Position numbers and translations under genes: made by a program | The notes under the pieces: model-generated | Seen by the model: the letters and a program-made list of their open reading frames with translations, nothing else | Told to the model about the DNA's origin: nothing | Database searches by the model: none | In this document: positions 6,057 through 7,831 of the stretch, in pieces | Layout of the letters: every line of letters begins with the position of its first letter | How positions within the stretch are numbered: the first letter of the stretch is position 1 | Origin: JAAYJR01 sp964563975 | GTDB lineage: Bacteria; Bacteroidota; Bacteroidia; Bacteroidales; Prolixibacteraceae | Length of the DNA stretch: 7,831 bases | NCBI GenBank assembly: GCA_964563975.1 | Contig: CAZLZJ010000079.1 | Location: 1-7,831, forward strand | Direction: 5' to 3'

Positions 6057-6935
6057 TTATATATATTTTGCATTCCATTGTTCAATATGGTTTGAGTTTT
6101 TATTCCGGATTTGAACAGTGCCGATTATTGCGTTATTATCTACACGTCCGTTAAAAAGATAATGTTCGCCGTTTAATGGATTTTCTGCTGTTATAACTAT
6201 TTTATCTCCTGAAAGTATACTGTTATATATAATTAAATTATTATTGTTTGAGCTCAGGAGAACTTTAATTTTTTGAAATTCCTGATTTATTATCATTGTA
6301 AAGGAGTTATTTCCATTATCCCAGCTCCATTTTCCACTTACTTTTGCAGGAACAATCCATTTATAAATACTACTATCGTCTAAATATAAAAAATCATCGC
6401 ATGCCCAGTCGCCCATATCAAAATCGTGCGAAACAATACGTGTTCCGGGTTTGAGTTTTTCAAGCAGATAGGGGCGCAGTTTAAGGTTGACTGAGTTTAA
6501 GAGATACATTGTAACAATGTCTGCTCTGCTGAAATCTGTTTTAAAAATATCATCTTCAATAAATAGAACTTTTTTATCAACCTCCGAATCTATTGCATTT
6601 TTATTGGCTTCTTCAATACGTATGGGATTTAGATCAACACCATGGGCAACAGCACCCCTTTTTGCCGCGGCAATTACAATACGCCCGTCGCCCGACCCAA
6701 GGTCTATCAGATAGTCTCCGGGTTTTACTTCTGCAAGGTCAAGCATCTTTTCCACAATTATCAATGGGGTAGGGACATAAGGCACTTCAAGGTCTTGTCC
6801 AAATACTTCTGTTTTTATTAATAGCATCAATATTAATAAAACCGGCATCAGAATGCAGTTTGCAGCTTGTAAACTGCAGTGGGGATAATAACAGACTTTA
6901 TAAGAATTACCAGTTCGGGAAAGTAATTTTTTCAT
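6057..6935 (-). CDS. Class I SAM-dependent methyltransferase with N-terminal signal peptide and C-terminal beta-rich domain
   Basis: 292 residues. Residues 1-46 look like an export signal: basic start (MKK, R7, K13), hydrophobic core about 28-40, and a plausible signal peptidase I site VFG|QD at 46/47. Residues about 47-200 are a Rossmann methyltransferase: VPYVPTPLIIVEKMLDLA, motif I LIDLGSGDGRIVI (76-88), acidic end of strand 2 in GVDLNP (Asp101), FIEDDIF (125-131), TMYLL (142-146), LKPGTRIVSHDFDMGDW (161-177), then a WIVPAKVSGKWSW end. SAM binding is well supported; the acceptor is unknown. Residues about 205-292 are a beta-rich tail with no recognised domain. SAM is cytosolic, so an exported enzyme is puzzling. 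An in-frame ATG at 6848 (Met30) would give a protein starting at the hydrophobic core without basic residues, so 6935 is kept. It lies between the kinase-like gene and the membrane-protein gene on the same strand. Confidence 0.87.
   Translation of the reverse strand: MKKLLSRTGNSYKVCYYPHCSLQAANCILMPVLLILMLLIKTEVFGQDLEVPYVPTPLIIVEKMLDLAEVKPGDYLIDLGSGDGRIVIAAAKRGAVAHGVDLNPIRIEEANKNAIDSEVDKKVLFIEDDIFKTDFSRADIVTMYLLNSVNLKLRPYLLEKLKPGTRIVSHDFDMGDWACDDFLYLDDSSIYKWIVPAKVSGKWSWDNGNNSFTMIINQEFQKIKVLLSSNNNNLIIYNSILSGDKIVITAENPLNGEHYLFNGRVDNNAIIGTVQIRNKNSNHIEQWNAKYI
6854..6878. repeat. Inverted repeat inside the methyltransferase signal-peptide coding region
   Basis: TGCAGTTT (6854-6861) and AAACTGCA (6871-6878) are a perfect 8-base inverted repeat around a nine-base loop. 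In the transcript the hairpin would end six bases before the in-frame ATG at 6848, so it could mask or mark that alternative start. It may also be a chance feature of coding sequence. Confidence 0.4.
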
Positions 6936-6948
6936 GGTCGATTAATTT

Positions 6949-6983
6949 TATACAATATATGAAAAATTGCATAATATTGTATA
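6949..6983. promoter_or_regulatory. Long AT-rich dyad upstream of the methyltransferase gene
   Basis: TATACAATAT (6949-6958) and ATATTGTATA (6974-6983) are a perfect 10-base inverted repeat separated by 15 bases. ATG/CAT (6959-6961, 6970-6972) can extend the stem past a one-base bulge. It begins 14 bases ahead of the methyltransferase start, in a 97-base intergenic spacer. An operator for a dimeric regulator or a leader stem-loop is plausible. With no T-run and an all-weak stem it is a poor terminator for the kinase-like gene upstream. Confidence 0.45.
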
Positions 6984-7022
6984 TAAGTAAAGTTGGAATT
7001 ATCTTTGAATAATTGTTAGAAA

Positions 7023-7039
7023 GCTATAAAAATTATAGC
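7023..7039 (-). terminator. Perfect palindrome overlapping the stop codon of the kinase-like gene
   Basis: GCTATAA (7023-7029) and TTATAGC (7033-7039) pair perfectly around AAA. The TAA stop of the guanylate-kinase-like gene forms part of one arm. Read leftward it is followed by TTTC only, so it may act as a weak terminator or a 3' end stabiliser. Confidence 0.35.
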
Positions 7040-7782
7040 AGCAGATTTTTTTCCCAAACCTCTTCTATTAGCCCTTTTTTACCTTCAATAAGCGCAACAA
7101 AAGTTAATAAGGCTTTTCTTGCGTCTCCCAGCGGATAATAAAATGAACTCCAGTTATCGCTTTCTTCACCATCATGGTTGGGTATTACAAATTGGAAATA
7201 ATGGGCGTCCTGCAGCTCTGTATATGCACTTTTTGCCCGCTTCTCAATATTTTCAAGATCACTAAATGACAGTTCTCCTTTTTGCAGCCGTGTCCGCCTA
7301 AGCAATTTTCTTCTCATTAAGTCGGTAATTATTTCAGGAAGGTGTACAGAGGGGCTGACAGATTTCAAATATAAAATTTCATCTTTTGAGACCGGTGACA
7401 TAAAAATACTTAATTTTTCTACTTCAGAGAGATAGTTTTGAGTTAAGAGCAGTTTGCCAACAAATGGGTTTCCTTCAAAAAACAGATTATTAGTTTTCAG
7501 ATTAGCAAATAATTCATCCATGTCAATTGCTTGCAAGTCTCCTCTAACATCCATTACAACAAAACGATTGTCGATCCGGAGTTTTTCTATTTCATCTTTT
7601 TTCCTGAAATGGTAGTCAATTCCATCTATTTCTCCGGGACGGGGTTGTCGGCTATTGTAAAGAATAAGGGGCTTTAGCCCGGTATGTAAATCGGGATAAA
7701 ACTTTGCAATGGCTTTAGCCAGCGGACTTTTCCCGACACATGAGGGCCCCGAAAATATTATAAGTCTTTTAGGTTGATTCAT
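7033..7782 (-). CDS. Guanylate-kinase-like P-loop protein, atypical subfamily
   Basis: 249 residues, longer than the roughly 190-210 of bacterial guanylate kinase. The N-terminus carries a Walker A loop GPSCVGKS (12-19), and YNSRQPRPGEIDGIDYHF (42-59) matches the GMP-binding SR-PRPGE-G-DY-F block with Arg45, Arg48 and Tyr57. The arginine-rich lid is at about 157-165 (RRKLLRRTR), followed by the helix ENIEKRAKSAYTEL (177-190) and FQFVIPNHDGEES (196-208), as in guanylate kinases. The middle differs: instead of the usual nucleotide-binding EWAxVHGxxYGT and DVQGA segments it has VVMDVRGDLQAIDMDEL (75-91) and FFEGNPFVG (101-109), and Pro20 follows the Walker A serine where Thr is usual. It is therefore probably not the housekeeping gmk; a nucleotide or other small-molecule kinase role is inferred, substrate unknown. 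Cytosolic. It is the first gene of the leftward run, and its upstream region is cut by the window edge. Confidence 0.8.
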   Translation of the reverse strand: MNQPKRLIIFSGPSCVGKSPLAKAIAKFYPDLHTGLKPLILYNSRQPRPGEIDGIDYHFRKKDEIEKLRIDNRFVVMDVRGDLQAIDMDELFANLKTNNLFFEGNPFVGKLLLTQNYLSEVEKLSIFMSPVSKDEILYLKSVSPSVHLPEIITDLMRRKLLRRTRLQKGELSFSDLENIEKRAKSAYTELQDAHYFQFVIPNHDGEESDNWSSFYYPLGDARKALLTFVALIEGKKGLIEEVWEKNLLL

Positions 7783-7828
7783 AAATATCTGTTTTTACAG
7801 TTAACTTTATAAATAATATAGATATTTA
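7782..7828. promoter_or_regulatory. Inverted repeat flanking the kinase-like gene's leader
   Basis: TAAATATCT (7782-7790) and AGATATTTA (7820-7828) are perfect 9-base inverted arms 29 bases apart. The left arm touches the start codon, and a small CTGT-TTTT-ACAG hairpin lies at 7789-7800. The promoter must be in or beyond this interval, so an operator or a start-masking leader fold is possible. The low complexity of the sequence makes chance a real alternative. Confidence 0.25.
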
Positions 7829-7831
7829 AAA

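Noticed and set aside
6487..6714. 75-residue open frame on the + strand within the methyltransferase gene
   Set aside because: Antisense to motif I and neighbouring conserved methyltransferase segments.
7669..7680. GGGCTTTAGCCC perfect hairpin
   Set aside because: It encodes Gly-Leu-Lys-Pro in the kinase-like protein; four-base arms in coding sequence are expected by chance.

Overview
The window looks like an ordinary chromosomal segment from a member of the Bacteroidota, probably a marine or anaerobic Bacteroidales/Marinilabiliales-type organism in a draft or metagenome assembly. The grounds are low G+C (about one third by eye), almost no Shine-Dalgarno sequences ahead of starts, TAnnTTTG-like promoter boxes, and protein families typical of this phylum (YceI, lipoproteins, a small FWxExxALxAFGISWL membrane protein, an outer-membrane barrel). 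No RNA gene, CRISPR array, insertion sequence or phage gene is visible.

Layout from left to right. A YceI-family protein (33-578, +) converges on a lipoprotein of the alkaline phosphatase/nucleotide pyrophosphatase superfamily (644-1570, -), with a long hairpin between them. A roughly 245-base divergent spacer follows; it holds candidate promoter boxes and a GC-rich quasi-palindrome. Then comes a 650-residue protein (1816-3768, +) that joins a SASA/CE6-type SGNH esterase to a Bacteroidota outer-membrane-barrel-like C-terminus. It converges with only 20 bases to spare on a DUF89 metal-dependent phosphatase (3789-4637, -). That gene diverges from a ZnuA-like metal-binding lipoprotein (4747-5637, +) which has no transporter partner in the window.

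The last part is a run of three leftward genes: a divergent guanylate-kinase-like P-loop protein (7782-7033), a class I methyltransferase with an apparent signal peptide (6935-6057), and a small integral membrane protein (6038-5667). The membrane protein is interrupted by exactly 100 Ns, a scaffold placeholder that has probably removed several hundred bases. The methyltransferase and membrane protein are 18 bases apart and probably co-transcribed. A strong AT-rich dyad and a stop-codon-overlapping palindrome separate the kinase-like gene from the methyltransferase, so those two may be separately regulated.

Four or five of the eight products are predicted to be exported, lipid-anchored or membrane-bound, but no pathway ties the window together. 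I do not see a convincing new multi-gene system. The most unusual items are the esterase-barrel fusion, the exported-looking methyltransferase, the orphan ZnuA-like protein with altered metal-ligand positions, the atypical guanylate-kinase homologue, and the dyad at 6949-6983.
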